Below are positions 56,559 to 64,000 of a stretch of 64,000 nucleotides of DNA, piece after piece. The DNA comes from Bacteroidia bacterium (GTDB taxonomy: Bacteria > Bacteroidota > Bacteroidia > NS11-12g > UBA9320): NCBI GenBank assembly GCA_020053795.1, contig JAGVMN010000019.1:1-64000 (forward strand). Direction: 5' to 3'. The first letter of the stretch is position 1, and the number at the start of each line of letters is the position of its first letter. The notes beneath the pieces are model-generated. The model did not search any database. It had not been told where the DNA came from and was given only the letters and a program-made list of their open reading frames with translations. The translations under genes were made by a program, and so were the position numbers.

Positions 56559-57803
56559 ATGAAAACAATATTAATTTTTCTTTTGTTGCTTTGGATGAAC
56601 GCTTCATTGTTTGCCCAAAAGGAGTTAGCCCCTTATCTAAAAACAGCCTCCGAAAACAATGCAGCACTAAGGTCAGCTTTTAGCGACTATAAGGCTTCTT
56701 TAGAAATGTTGCCTCAAGCAAAAGCCTTGCCCGACCCACAATTAATGTTTCAATACTTTACCACTCCGCTATTATTAGAAATGGGGCAGCAGCGTTTTAA
56801 TCTTGATGCATCACAAGCATTTCCTTGGTTTGGAAAACTTAAAGCCCAAGAGCAAGTAGCGGCTGAAATGGCAAAGGCGAAATACGAATCGTTTATAAAC
56901 GAAAGAAACAAACTGTTTTATCAAGTAAAAAACGCCTATTTTAACCTTTATGTTCAGCATAAATCGGTCATCATAATAGCAGAAAATTTACGTTTATTGC
57001 AATCGTTTCGCGAATTGGCAAAAATAAGGTTTGAAGTAGGGAAGGGCTCATTTGTTAATGTACTTCGTGCCGATATCGAAATTGCTGAGTTAGAAAATAA
57101 ACTCGCCTATCTCAATGATACGGAATGGCCGTTGTTAGCTGAATTTCAAAAATTACTGAACACAAAAAATATTGGTAAAATTCAATTTCCGGAAATCTTG
57201 TGGAAAGATTCGTTAATTGATAATAAAATCATTCTGCTTGATTCTATTACTGCCAACAATCCCTCATTAAAGAGAATGGATAATGAAATTGCATCATGGG
57301 AAAAACAGATGGAAGTTGCGAAAAAAATGGGTTACCCATCTTTTTTATTGGGAGTGCAATACATGAACATGTCGAAACGCTCGGGCGAATTCCCAAATAA
57401 TGGGAAGGATATGTATTTATTCCCTGAATTGGGCGTAATGATTCCGCTTTATCGAAAAAAATACTCCGCCATGGTTAATGAAGCTAAATACAAAAGTGAA
57501 GCGGCCACTTATCAAAAAATAGATATGACCAACGAGCTAATCAGTGAAATGGAAATGAATTATCGAGATTACAGCAATGCTCAACGGAGTGTGGTTTTAT
57601 ATGCCCGTTTGTTTAATCTCAGCAAAAATGCAAAAGAATTGTTATTGTCGTCATTTTCGGCAGCAGGAACAGATTTTGAGGAAGTGTTGCGTATGCAAAA
57701 ACAAGAACTCATGTATGCCTTAACTTTAGAGGAAACCAGAGGCATGCTCAATACAAGTGTAGCTTATATCAATTATTTAACCGGAAGTGAGAAACTAATG
57801 TGA
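56559..57803 (+). CDS. TolC-family outer-membrane channel (CusC-like)
   Basis: A 414-residue outer membrane factor. A signal peptide (ends near LFAQ, residue 20) is followed by two long helical repeats typical of TolC proteins (ENNAALRSAFSDYKASLEMLPQAKALPDPQLMFQYF; NERNKLFYQVKNAYFNLYVQHKSVIIIAENLRLL). It begins 16 bp after cusA and is the channel for the same RND pump. No lipobox, unlike E. coli CusC. The metal specificity cannot be read here. Confidence 0.88.
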   Translation: MKTILIFLLLLWMNASLFAQKELAPYLKTASENNAALRSAFSDYKASLEMLPQAKALPDPQLMFQYFTTPLLLEMGQQRFNLDASQAFPWFGKLKAQEQVAAEMAKAKYESFINERNKLFYQVKNAYFNLYVQHKSVIIIAENLRLLQSFRELAKIRFEVGKGSFVNVLRADIEIAELENKLAYLNDTEWPLLAEFQKLLNTKNIGKIQFPEILWKDSLIDNKIILLDSITANNPSLKRMDNEIASWEKQMEVAKKMGYPSFLLGVQYMNMSKRSGEFPNNGKDMYLFPELGVMIPLYRKKYSAMVNEAKYKSEAATYQKIDMTNELISEMEMNYRDYSNAQRSVVLYARLFNLSKNAKELLLSSFSAAGTDFEEVLRMQKQELMYALTLEETRGMLNTSVAYINYLTGSEKLM

Positions 57804-57866
57804 AGGTGATGAATTTAAATAGAATAATTAAAAACAAACAGTTGAAAAACAAATAAAAAGTAAAAA

Positions 57867-59645
57867 ATGATGAGAAATAAAAAGCAACTTCTTATTTACA
57901 CCGCTCTTATAATTGGCGGAGTATTAATTGGATGGATGATTTTTGGTGGGAATACGAATAATGCGTCGAAGCAAATTTCCATAACAAATAACATGAAACA
58001 ACAAGTCAAAGTGTGGACTTGTTCCATGCATCCTCAAATACGTAAAGACGATCCAGGGAAATGCCCTATTTGTGCAATGGATTTAATTCCGTTGAATAAT
58101 GAGGATGATGCGACTACCGGAGATAATCAAATTCAACTAAGCGAAAGTGCCATGAAAATTGCTGAAGTGCAAACTTATGTAGTTCAAAAAGCAGCTCCCA
58201 TAAAGGAAATCCGACTTTCAGGGAAAATAAAACCTGACGAGCGAAAAGTGGAAGTGATTACTGCACGTTTTGCCGGAAGAATTGAAAAACTTTTTGTCAA
58301 TTTTACTGGTCAGCAGGTGCAGAAAGGCGAAAAATTGGCAACTGTTTATTCACCCGATTTAATTACTGCACAAAAAGAATTGTTTGAAGCCACTAAGTTT
58401 AAAAAAACCAATCCCGAATATTACAAGGCAGCTAAAAACAAGCTAAAGTTATGGTCGCTATCCGATAAACAAATAGAGAGCATCGAACAAAATGGTGAGC
58501 CGCAAAATTATTTTGATATTATTTCACCATTGAGTGGAACGGTACTTAAAAAAGAAGTGGCATTAGGCGATTATTTAGAACAAGGAACTTTGCTGTTTAA
58601 AGTAGCTGACCTTACCACCGTTTGGGCACTTTTTGACGCCTACGAAAGCGATTTACCTTGGATCCGCATCAATGATAAAGTGACTTTTGAACTTCAATCA
58701 CAGCCCGGAAAACAATTTAGCAACAGCATTACTTTTATAGACCCGGTTGTAAATATTGAAACCCGGGTAGCTGCGGTGAGAACAGAAATGACTAACTCAG
58801 ATAACTTACTCAAACCAGAAATGTTTGTTAAAGGATTGATTCAGGCAAAGTTACCCAACATTCAAAATGCATTGCTGATTCCAAAATCATCTGTTTTATG
58901 GACAGGCAAAACGGCAGTTGTCTATGTAAGGATAAAAGAGCAAACCAAACCTACTTTTGAGTATCGTGAAATTAGATTAGGCGAAGATGCCGGAAATTTT
59001 TATGTTGTTAAAGAGGGTTTAAATGAATACGAAGAAATTGTAACAAATGGGGTATTTAAAATAGATGCTGCTGCACAATTAGCCGGTAAACAAAGTATGA
59101 TGAATATAAAAAGGAAAAAAGATAGTACAGATGGCCATGCCGGAATGGATATGTCGTCAAAACTTAAAGGTGCTGAATTAGAAAAATCAATATCCATTAA
59201 TTCCGCTGCAAAAGAGGCGTTACAGCCTATTTTTAAGGAATATTTATTGATGAAAAATGCTTTGACGGCTGACGATTTTAGTTTAGCCAAGAAATCAGCT
59301 ATTACTTTTCAATCAGCATTATCAAAAATAGAAATGTCGCTTTTTACCGGTACAGCTCATACCATTTGGATGAAACACAGCAAAAAAATTAAAGAAGCGT
59401 TAAATTCTGCATCACAATTTAATACTATTGAAGAAGTCAGAAAATCTTTCCAAACCATTTCAAAAGGAATGATAGGAATAACAATCTCATTGAAGCCCTA
59501 TGATAAGCCTATTTATGTAGAATTTTGTCCAATGGCAAACGAAAATAAAGGAGCAGATTGGATGAGTTTGGAAAAGGAAATTAAAAACCCCTACCTCGGA
59601 AAAGCAATGCTGACGTGTGGGGAAGTTAAACAGGAAATTAAATAG
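57867..59645 (+). CDS. cusB: RND periplasmic adaptor (CusB-like) with heavy-metal-binding domain and DUF3347 tail
   Basis: A 592-residue membrane-fusion protein. One membrane helix (about 8-27) is followed by a heavy-metal-binding domain (VWTCSMHPQIRKDDPGKCPICAMDL, 49-73; Ala replaces Gly in CGM), a Cus/Czc-type adaptor core (VITARFAGRIEKLFVNFTGQ; SPLSGTVLKKEVALGDYLEQG; KSSVLWTGKTAVVYVR), and from about residue 440 a DUF3347 domain that ends in EFCPMANENKGADWMS and LTCGEV. Three possible metal sites thus sit on one adaptor. It starts with two consecutive ATGs. It completes the cusA-tolC-cusB transcription unit. Confidence 0.9.
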   Translation: MMRNKKQLLIYTALIIGGVLIGWMIFGGNTNNASKQISITNNMKQQVKVWTCSMHPQIRKDDPGKCPICAMDLIPLNNEDDATTGDNQIQLSESAMKIAEVQTYVVQKAAPIKEIRLSGKIKPDERKVEVITARFAGRIEKLFVNFTGQQVQKGEKLATVYSPDLITAQKELFEATKFKKTNPEYYKAAKNKLKLWSLSDKQIESIEQNGEPQNYFDIISPLSGTVLKKEVALGDYLEQGTLLFKVADLTTVWALFDAYESDLPWIRINDKVTFELQSQPGKQFSNSITFIDPVVNIETRVAAVRTEMTNSDNLLKPEMFVKGLIQAKLPNIQNALLIPKSSVLWTGKTAVVYVRIKEQTKPTFEYREIRLGEDAGNFYVVKEGLNEYEEIVTNGVFKIDAAAQLAGKQSMMNIKRKKDSTDGHAGMDMSSKLKGAELEKSISINSAAKEALQPIFKEYLLMKNALTADDFSLAKKSAITFQSALSKIEMSLFTGTAHTIWMKHSKKIKEALNSASQFNTIEEVRKSFQTISKGMIGITISLKPYDKPIYVEFCPMANENKGADWMSLEKEIKNPYLGKAMLTCGEVKQEIK

Positions 59646-59681
59646 GTTATAGAAATGAGTACCACATTGAATGGAAAAAAC

Positions 59682-60059
59682 ATGAATAAAAAAATTAAAA
59701 ACTTGCTACTATTTATGATTTTATATGCAGTTTGTGCAACGACTTGTTTTGCACAAACAGGACTAAAAATATCAATCGATAGTTTACCAGAACCGGTGAA
59801 AGAGCAATTGCACCAAAAATATCATGGATATTCGATTGCTTCTATCCTTCGTGAAACACTCAAAAATGGGGAAATCGCCTATTTGTTAAATATTCAGAGA
59901 GATAAAAATGCGTCTGTAATGATTGTTTATCATTTAATATATGATTCGGAGGGGAACTTATTGAGTAAGAAAAAAGAAAAAGAATATTATTATACAGGTA
60001 ATGAAAAAAAATCAACACCAATTACTCCGAGCAGAAATCAAGGAGGTCATCAACATTAG
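59682..60059 (+). CDS. Small exported protein, PepSY-like, with His-rich end
   Basis: About 125 residues from ATG 59682 (the track start nine codons earlier is less likely). A signal peptide ends near TCFAQ. The mature region, LKISIDSLPEPVKEQLHQKYHGYSIASILRETLKNGEIAYLLNIQRD, resembles PepSY-like periplasmic domains. The C-terminus ends GGHQH, a His motif shared with other island proteins. Likely a periplasmic accessory to the Cus pump. The family is a tentative call. Confidence 0.6.
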   Translation: MNKKIKNLLLFMILYAVCATTCFAQTGLKISIDSLPEPVKEQLHQKYHGYSIASILRETLKNGEIAYLLNIQRDKNASVMIVYHLIYDSEGNLLSKKKEKEYYYTGNEKKSTPITPSRNQGGHQH

Positions 60060-60110
60060 CAAAAAAATAGAGAACCAATTATTTGTAATTCTTTTAAATA
60101 AACAAGAATA

Positions 60111-60532
60111 ATGAAAAAACAAAAATTACTAATTGCAGTGTCAGTTAGTCTTTTTAGCCTTACTGTTACCATGGCACAAGAGTATGATCATACTAAAATG
60201 AGAACTGATGATACGGTCCAAATGAAAATTGATAACAAAATAAGATATGCCTGCAACATGAAATTTGATGGTGAGAAAACATACGAAAAAGAAGGGACAT
60301 GCCCGAAATGTGGGATGACTCTAATAAAATTAGAAGAAGGATTAAGAGTTGATTCTAAAAAAGAATCATCAGGAAAAAAGATGGTGCAAGAATGTTATCA
60401 TTTTATAGTTGTTTAAAGCACCCTGAAATTGAACAAAACAAGCAGGGAACTTGTCTGAAATGTGGCATGAGATTAAAAGCAATAAAAAAAGAAGGCAAAA
60501 AAGAAGACGATCACAGTAGTCATAACCTTTAA
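60111..60532 (+). CDS. Exported protein with two heavy-metal-binding domains, split by a frame change
   Basis: Frame 0 (60111-60416, 101 residues) encodes a signal peptide (ends TMAQ) and one heavy-metal-binding domain (YACNMKFDGEKTYEKEGTCPKCGMTL), then stops. The -1 frame, entered at the in-frame heptamer A AAA AAG (60374-60380), continues without a stop through DGARMLSFYSCLKHPEIEQN, a second domain ending CLKCGMRL, and a His/Asp tail to TAA 60530-60532. The full product would be ~140 residues, like the two-domain protein at 47.8 kb. It is either programmed -1 frameshifting, a one-base loss in an A run, or a sequencing error. An in-frame ATG (60392) could also restart translation of the second part. 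Confidence 0.75.
60374..60380 (+). promoter_or_regulatory. In-frame slippery heptamer A AAA AAG
   Basis: The heptamer is in the X XXY YYZ register of the 60111 frame. Slippage by -1 here links the two metal-binding domains. Downstream, GGTGC (60383) and GCACC (60418) could pair, but the stem is only 5 bp and very close, so a stimulatory structure is not convincing. Confidence 0.45.
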
Positions 60533-60676
60533 CATGTAAACAAACATAAATTGGAAAGAAAATTGAGAACATCGCTTCTTTTTCCTTACCATATCGTGTA
60601 AATGAATTAGGAAAGAAACTCTTTAACACATGTATAAATATAAATAATTAGTTATATACATATAAAAACAAAAATT

Positions 60677-61099
60677 ATGAAAACACAAAAATTAGTACTC
60701 ACATTGGCAATTGGTTTATTTAGCTATGCAGCTACAATGGCCCAAACACACGATCATTCTAAAATGAAACCGAATGATTCTACCAAAATGAAACCGGTTG
60801 AAGGAGGGCAAAAAGTACCAAACAGTCAAGTTTGCTTTCCCAATAATCGCTACATGGGAGCAGAACAACTTTCTGTAGAAATTGATGGCAAAACTTATTA
60901 CGGCTGTTGCAATGGCTGTATTGAAAGGTTAAAAAATGAGCCTGAAGTCAGATATGGCGTTGATCCTTTAACCGAGAAAAAAGTGAATAAGGCAACTGCC
61001 TATATTGTTATTAAACCAGGTAGTACCGGAGGTGAAGTTCTTTATTTTGAATCAAAAGTGAATTATCAAAAGTTCATGAAAAAAAATGATAAAATTTAA
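60677..61099 (+). CDS. Exported TRASH/YHS-like metal-binding protein
   Basis: A 140-residue protein with a signal peptide (ends TMAQ), a short His/Met/Lys linker (THDHSKMKPNDSTKMKP) and a domain with CFPNNRYMG...TYYGCCNGCIERLKNEPEVRYGVDPLTEKK, which fits a TRASH/YHS-like Cys-based metal site. The N-terminus is very similar to the protein at 60111 (MKxQKLxxxxxxxLFSxxxTMAQ), so the two likely share an ancestor for that part. It is followed 5 bp later by the next gene. Role: probable periplasmic copper/silver binding. Confidence 0.75.
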   Translation: MKTQKLVLTLAIGLFSYAATMAQTHDHSKMKPNDSTKMKPVEGGQKVPNSQVCFPNNRYMGAEQLSVEIDGKTYYGCCNGCIERLKNEPEVRYGVDPLTEKKVNKATAYIVIKPGSTGGEVLYFESKVNYQKFMKKNDKI

Positions 61100-61104
61100 A
61101 TAAA

Positions 61105-61683
61105 ATGAAACACATATTAAAAAAAACCGGATCATTGTTCTTTATGTTACTGCTGCTGAGTGTCAGAACCTTAATGGCACAGCAAAATCATGAAGAAAGT
61201 TCTCATTCTCATGCTAATCATCCGCCACATGGCGGACAAATAAAAGAAGTTGGTAAGTACCAAATTGAAATGGTTACTGATTTATACTTAAAAAAAGATC
61301 AACTATCTTTTTACTTGTTTACGAGCAATTTAGTGCCAATTTCTATTGATGGAATTTCGGGCACAGTGACGATTGAGTATAAAAATGGCTCCACAACAAC
61401 TGATACTTTGCTTGCAAATGGAGATGACTATTTCGTAGCACAGTTAGGAAATAAAGAACCCTTTACCTGTACAATAAAACTTCAGGAAGAAGAAAAAGTT
61501 GTTATAGCAGTTTTTTCCGTGTCTGAATTAGATTTAAAGACAAATAGTGTTTACACTTGTTCTATGCATCCTGAAATAGTGCAAAACAGACCCGGAAAGT
61601 GTCCGAAATGTGGAATGGAATTAATAGCAACCAAAAAAGAAATCAAGAAAGAGGAAGAAAATCACGGTGGCCATAATCATTAA
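61105..61683 (+). CDS. Exported protein with His-rich N-terminus and heavy-metal-binding C-terminus
   Basis: A 192-residue protein. The signal peptide ends near LMAQ. The mature N-terminus is His-rich (ESSHSHANHPPHGGQIKE), followed by a beta-rich domain (YQIEMVTDLYLKKDQLSFYL...ISGTVTIEYKNG) like those fused to CzcB-type adaptors, then a heavy-metal-binding domain (YTCSMHPEIVQNRPGKCPKCGMEL) and a tail ending HGGHNH. It could present metal to the RND adaptor. It is the last of a run of tightly spaced metal genes, followed by an inverted repeat. Confidence 0.8.
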   Translation: MKHILKKTGSLFFMLLLLSVRTLMAQQNHEESSHSHANHPPHGGQIKEVGKYQIEMVTDLYLKKDQLSFYLFTSNLVPISIDGISGTVTIEYKNGSTTTDTLLANGDDYFVAQLGNKEPFTCTIKLQEEEKVVIAVFSVSELDLKTNSVYTCSMHPEIVQNRPGKCPKCGMELIATKKEIKKEEENHGGHNH

Positions 61684-61693
61684 AATCAATATA

Positions 61694-61786
61694 TCCTGTA
61701 TAAGGTAAGAAAAAGAGAATATCTGTTTATTTTCTTCTTAAATGGTTAAAATTAAACAAAAGATATACTCTTTTTCTTACGCAGGA
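61694..61786. repeat. Long imperfect inverted repeat (hairpin)
   Basis: GTAAGAAAAAGAGAATATCT (61705-61724) and AGATATACTCTTTTTCTTAC (61761-61780) are complementary with one mismatch in 20. Outer TCCTG/CAGGA adds a further 5 bp beyond a bulge. The loop is 36 nt and AT-rich. It lies between two genes and could act as a terminator, an mRNA-processing hairpin or a MITE remnant. Confidence 0.6.
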
Positions 61787-61799
61787 ATTATGAATAACG

Positions 61800-62672
61800 A
61801 TGAATAATTTTTCGCAAATCATTCAACAGTATAAAAACGTTGGAAATATATTATATTTTTTGCAACCAACGTGGTTTCCACCATTTAATACGGCTATTGT
61901 CAATGGATTTAATTTTTTATTTAAAGATAAAAAGAAATTAGGAAGTTGGACAGAATATCTAAAAATAAGAGAGACGATTATCGAAACCAACAACAAACAT
62001 AAAGCCGAATTATCTAATGATTTAGGAGCAATTGCAGGGTTATTTTTTGAAATAGGCTCAAAAAAAATGTTGATTGGGAATGATGAATATTTAAACAAAG
62101 GGGAACGAATAAAATTTGAAAAAAACATTATAAAACGTCAAAAAGAAATTCAAGATGAAAAAGTTGAGGAAAATCATCACAGCGAAATGCAATACCATTT
62201 ATTAAAAATTGGTACTTCACAAGGTTTTGATGTTACCCCTGCCAGTAATGACAAAAGTAAATCTTTTAACAATCAAAAGTTTTCTTTTATTTCAATGGAT
62301 AAATTCCCTGAATTGGCTACTGACAAAGATACCCAAAACACCATAAAACTGATTGATGTGCTTTGGTCTCAAAAAGAAACTAAAAAAATTGTTGGAGCTT
62401 TTGAAGTAGAAAAAAGCACCAGTATTTATTCAAGTATTTTACGACTATCCGATTTGTATTATAGTATTGGGAATGGGGAGGAAGTGTTTTATATTATCAT
62501 TCCTGATTCCCGTGAAAAAGATGTAATTCACCAATTGCACCGGCCGGTTATCAAGAATTCAAAAATGAACATTAAATATATTTTATTTTCTGAATTAAGA
62601 TCTAATTGTGATGCCATTTGCAAATTTGGAACCGATAAACTTATTATGGAAAAGATTGCAAAATCAATTTAA
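61800..62672 (+). CDS. PD-(D/E)XK nuclease-like protein
   Basis: A 290-residue soluble protein. The N-terminal half is helical and unassigned. The C-terminal half holds a pattern like the PD-(D/E)XK nuclease core: [19 protein letters not shown], then [37 protein letters not shown], where Asp and E-V-E-K give a D...ExEK-like site. Then [20 protein letters not shown] and [10 protein letters not shown] follow. Similar domains occur in restriction-like proteins. It has no partner methylase. Its place in the metal island, right after the inverted repeat, may mark an inserted gene. Confidence 0.55.
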   Translation: MNNFSQIIQQYKNVGNILYFLQPTWFPPFNTAIVNGFNFLFKDKKKLGSWTEYLKIRETIIETNNKHKAELSNDLGAIAGLFFEIGSKKMLIGNDEYLNKGERIKFEKNIIKRQKEIQDEKVEENHHSEMQYHLLKIGTSQGFDVTPASNDKSKSFNNQKFSFISMDKFPELATDKDTQNTIKLIDVLWSQKETKKIVGAFEVEKSTSIYSSILRLSDLYYSIGNGEEVFYIIIPDSREKDVIHQLHRPVIKNSKMNIKYILFSELRSNCDAICKFGTDKLIMEKIAKSI

Positions 62673-62681
62673 AGTCTTAGT

Positions 62682-63227
62682 ATGAAAAAATATGTTTTTA
62701 TAATTGCTTTTATCCTATGCGAGTTATTTTTTTTATCTCGGGTTAATGCACAAGATATTTATCGAACTCAAAATGGAGATATGCTCATAACCGCTGTTTC
62801 CGGCGATACCGTTTTTAAAGTAACTTCAAAGGAATTGTTGATTTTACTAAATTATAAAGATGCAAGTATTACAATTAAAATGGATAAATCTACCTTTAAA
62901 ACAGGGAATGATTCAATAGATAAAAAGTTAGCTTTAATGAAAGACATTATTGAGTTCAAAGGCAAATTAGATTTAGAATTCATTAATACCCAAGATCATC
63001 CTCCTCTTGATTTTAAAGTAAAAGGTATTCTTTCTTCCAATCAAAAAACAATATACGGCGACGGGCGTCTGGCCCATATTTCTTTCAGAGGCACTTATTC
63101 TTGCCTTCTGACGCTTAGACTCAATTTAAAAATGAAAGATTTAGGGTTAAATTTTGAAGCCTTCGATTTAAAAGAGGATATTCAAATTGAAATTGCTCAA
63201 ACAGTATTAAATAAATCAAACGAGTAA
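62682..63227 (+). CDS. YceI-like periplasmic protein
   Basis: A 181-residue protein with a signal peptide (ends near VNAQ, residue 24). The mature region resembles the YceI lipocalin-like fold: an early strand with SGDTVFKVTSKELLILLNYKDASITIKMDKSTF, then KDIIEFKGKLDLEFINTQDHPPLDFKVKGIL and a late LNLKMKDLGLNFE. YceI proteins bind isoprenoid-like lipids; similar genes turn up near copper systems. It starts 10 bp after the PD-(D/E)XK-like gene. The assignment is moderate. Confidence 0.6.
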   Translation: MKKYVFIIAFILCELFFLSRVNAQDIYRTQNGDMLITAVSGDTVFKVTSKELLILLNYKDASITIKMDKSTFKTGNDSIDKKLALMKDIIEFKGKLDLEFINTQDHPPLDFKVKGILSSNQKTIYGDGRLAHISFRGTYSCLLTLRLNLKMKDLGLNFEAFDLKEDIQIEIAQTVLNKSNE

Positions 63228-63248
63228 ATATTTGCAGTCAAATACGCA

Positions 63249-63458
63249 ATGAAAACGGCAATCACACTACCTGCATTATTCCATACAGCGATCATGTTCA
63301 TAGCTTTATACAAGAGCATTACTTCGGGAAAAAAAGCAGGAAAAACCGTGCAAACTGAAAATCGCATTGATCAAATCCCTGTGTGCAAAATTGATAGGAT
63401 AAAAGTGGAACCAAAACTTGAATACCCCGAAATCATCATCACTTTCACCAACCACTAA
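63249..63458 (+). CDS. Small hypothetical protein
   Basis: A 69-residue ORF with an N-terminal hydrophobic segment (ITLPALFHTAIMFIALYKSI), a Lys-rich middle and a short C-terminal strand (YPEIIITFTNH). No family recognised. It lies 21 bp after the YceI-like gene and 10 bp before the P-type ATPase, in the same direction, so it may be a real member of the operon or a degraded fragment. Confidence 0.35.
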   Translation: MKTAITLPALFHTAIMFIALYKSITSGKKAGKTVQTENRIDQIPVCKIDRIKVEPKLEYPEIIITFTNH

Positions 63459-63468
63459 TTATAGACTT

Positions 63469-64000
63469 ATGGAACTTATAAATCAGCACTTAGAGAACCA
63501 CAGTCCCATTGACCACCAAGCTAATCATGTTGAAAGCGGTCACGACAAACATAAAGGACATAATGTCTCTGATTTGTGGAAACGGTTTATTGTATGTTCA
63601 ATAGTTACTATTCCTGTGCTTGCCTTGTCACACATGATGCAACAGTGGATAGGGTTTAAATTAGCTTTTGCAGGTGATAAATATGTGCTTGCAATTCTTT
63701 CAACCTATATTTTTATTTATGGTGGTTATCCTTTTCTGAAAGGATTGTATGATGAGGTAAAAGCCAAAGCCATAGGCATGATGACCCTGATAGGGGTTGC
63801 TATTATAGTAGCATGGGCATACAGTGTTGCCGTCACTTTCGGTTTGTCGGGAATGGATTTTTATTGGGAAATGGCAACCCTGATTGACATTATGCTTATT
63901 GGGCACTACTTTGAAATGAAATCGGTAATGAGTGCTTCCCGTTCTCTTGAACTGCTTGTGAAAATGATGCCATCAAACGCTCACCATATTGTAAACGGAC
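63469..64000 (+). CDS. Copper-transporting P-type ATPase, 5' part
   Basis: The first 177 codons of a P1B-type ATPase, cut by the window end and therefore absent from the track. The N-terminus is His-rich (NHSPIDHQANHVESGHDKHKGH), followed by membrane helices: FIVCSIVTIPVLALSHMM, AILSTYIFIYGGYPFLKG, and MATLIDIMLIGHYFEMKSVMSASRSLELLVKMMP, which matches the region before the actuator domain. The His-rich start without a CxxC HMA domain is typical of CopB-type ATPases. It would export copper or silver from the cytoplasm and completes the island's efflux set. Confidence 0.85.
   Translation, partial: MELINQHLENHSPIDHQANHVESGHDKHKGHNVSDLWKRFIVCSIVTIPVLALSHMMQQWIGFKLAFAGDKYVLAILSTYIFIYGGYPFLKGLYDEVKAKAIGMMTLIGVAIIVAWAYSVAVTFGLSGMDFYWEMATLIDIMLIGHYFEMKSVMSASRSLELLVKMMPSNAHHIVNG

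Overview
The window looks like a chromosome segment from a member of the Bacteroidota. Support comes from a PorQ-type type IX secretion (T9SS) protein next to cytidylate kinase, from T9SS C-terminal sorting tails, and from many -7 boxes of the form TAnnTTTG (the Bacteroidota promoter element). Shine-Dalgarno sequences are scarce, lipoproteins are frequent, and the mevalonate-pathway genes are of the Bacteroidota kind (including a GYDIA-type GHMP kinase). Genus-level placement is not possible from the sequence alone.

About 1-40 kb is compact housekeeping chromosome. In order it holds: a secreted beta-helix-like protein; a queuosine precursor transporter; rsmG with a membrane glycosyltransferase; a large tandem AAA+ ATPase; a tRNA cluster (Ser-GCU, Pro-UGG, Arg-UCU); a PabC-like enzyme and a CAP-domain lipoprotein; a glycosyltransferase; a di-haem cytochrome c peroxidase; a TlpA-like thioredoxin; a spacer with a decayed HicB antitoxin and bipartite hairpin repeats; cystathionine beta-synthase; cmk and porQ; feoAB; a Bro-N protein; lon; a sodium:solute symporter; a lipoprotein; pfkA; gyrB; an EVE-pyrR-pyrB-ansA operon; a TMTC-like membrane/TPR protein; a lone receiver protein; and an isoprenoid cluster (UbiA-type prenyltransferase, mevalonate kinase, SDR, diphosphomevalonate decarboxylase, GYDIA kinase). 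Convergent gene pairs are often separated by less than 10 bp. At least five genes have a start codon only 4-6 nt after an exact TAnnTTTG box, which predicts leaderless mRNAs.

About 40.1-42.3 kb is a gene-poor boundary with a degenerate repeat copy, a truncated 22-codon reading frame and two unrecognised ORFs.

About 42.3-64 kb is a visibly more AT-rich accessory island with all genes on the + strand, dedicated to copper/silver-type metal stress. It contains a multicopper oxidase with a T9SS tail, a CusA/TolC/CusB-like RND efflux set, the start of a copper P-type ATPase (cut by the window end), a HYC_CC_PP protein, and nine copies of a small C-x-M-H-P...C-x-x-C-G-M metal-binding domain spread over six loci, most of them exported, many with His-rich tails. 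One of these loci is split by a frame change exactly at an in-frame A AAA AAG slippery heptamer. Embedded in the island are a GH130-type glycoside phosphorylase followed by a glycosyltransferase with a second catalytic-like domain, a multicopper oxidase remnant that has lost its copper ligands, and a PD-(D/E)XK-like protein. No metal-responsive regulator is visible in the island. Reading the small proteins as a periplasmic metal relay or sponge feeding the RND pump, oxidase and ATPase is inference.
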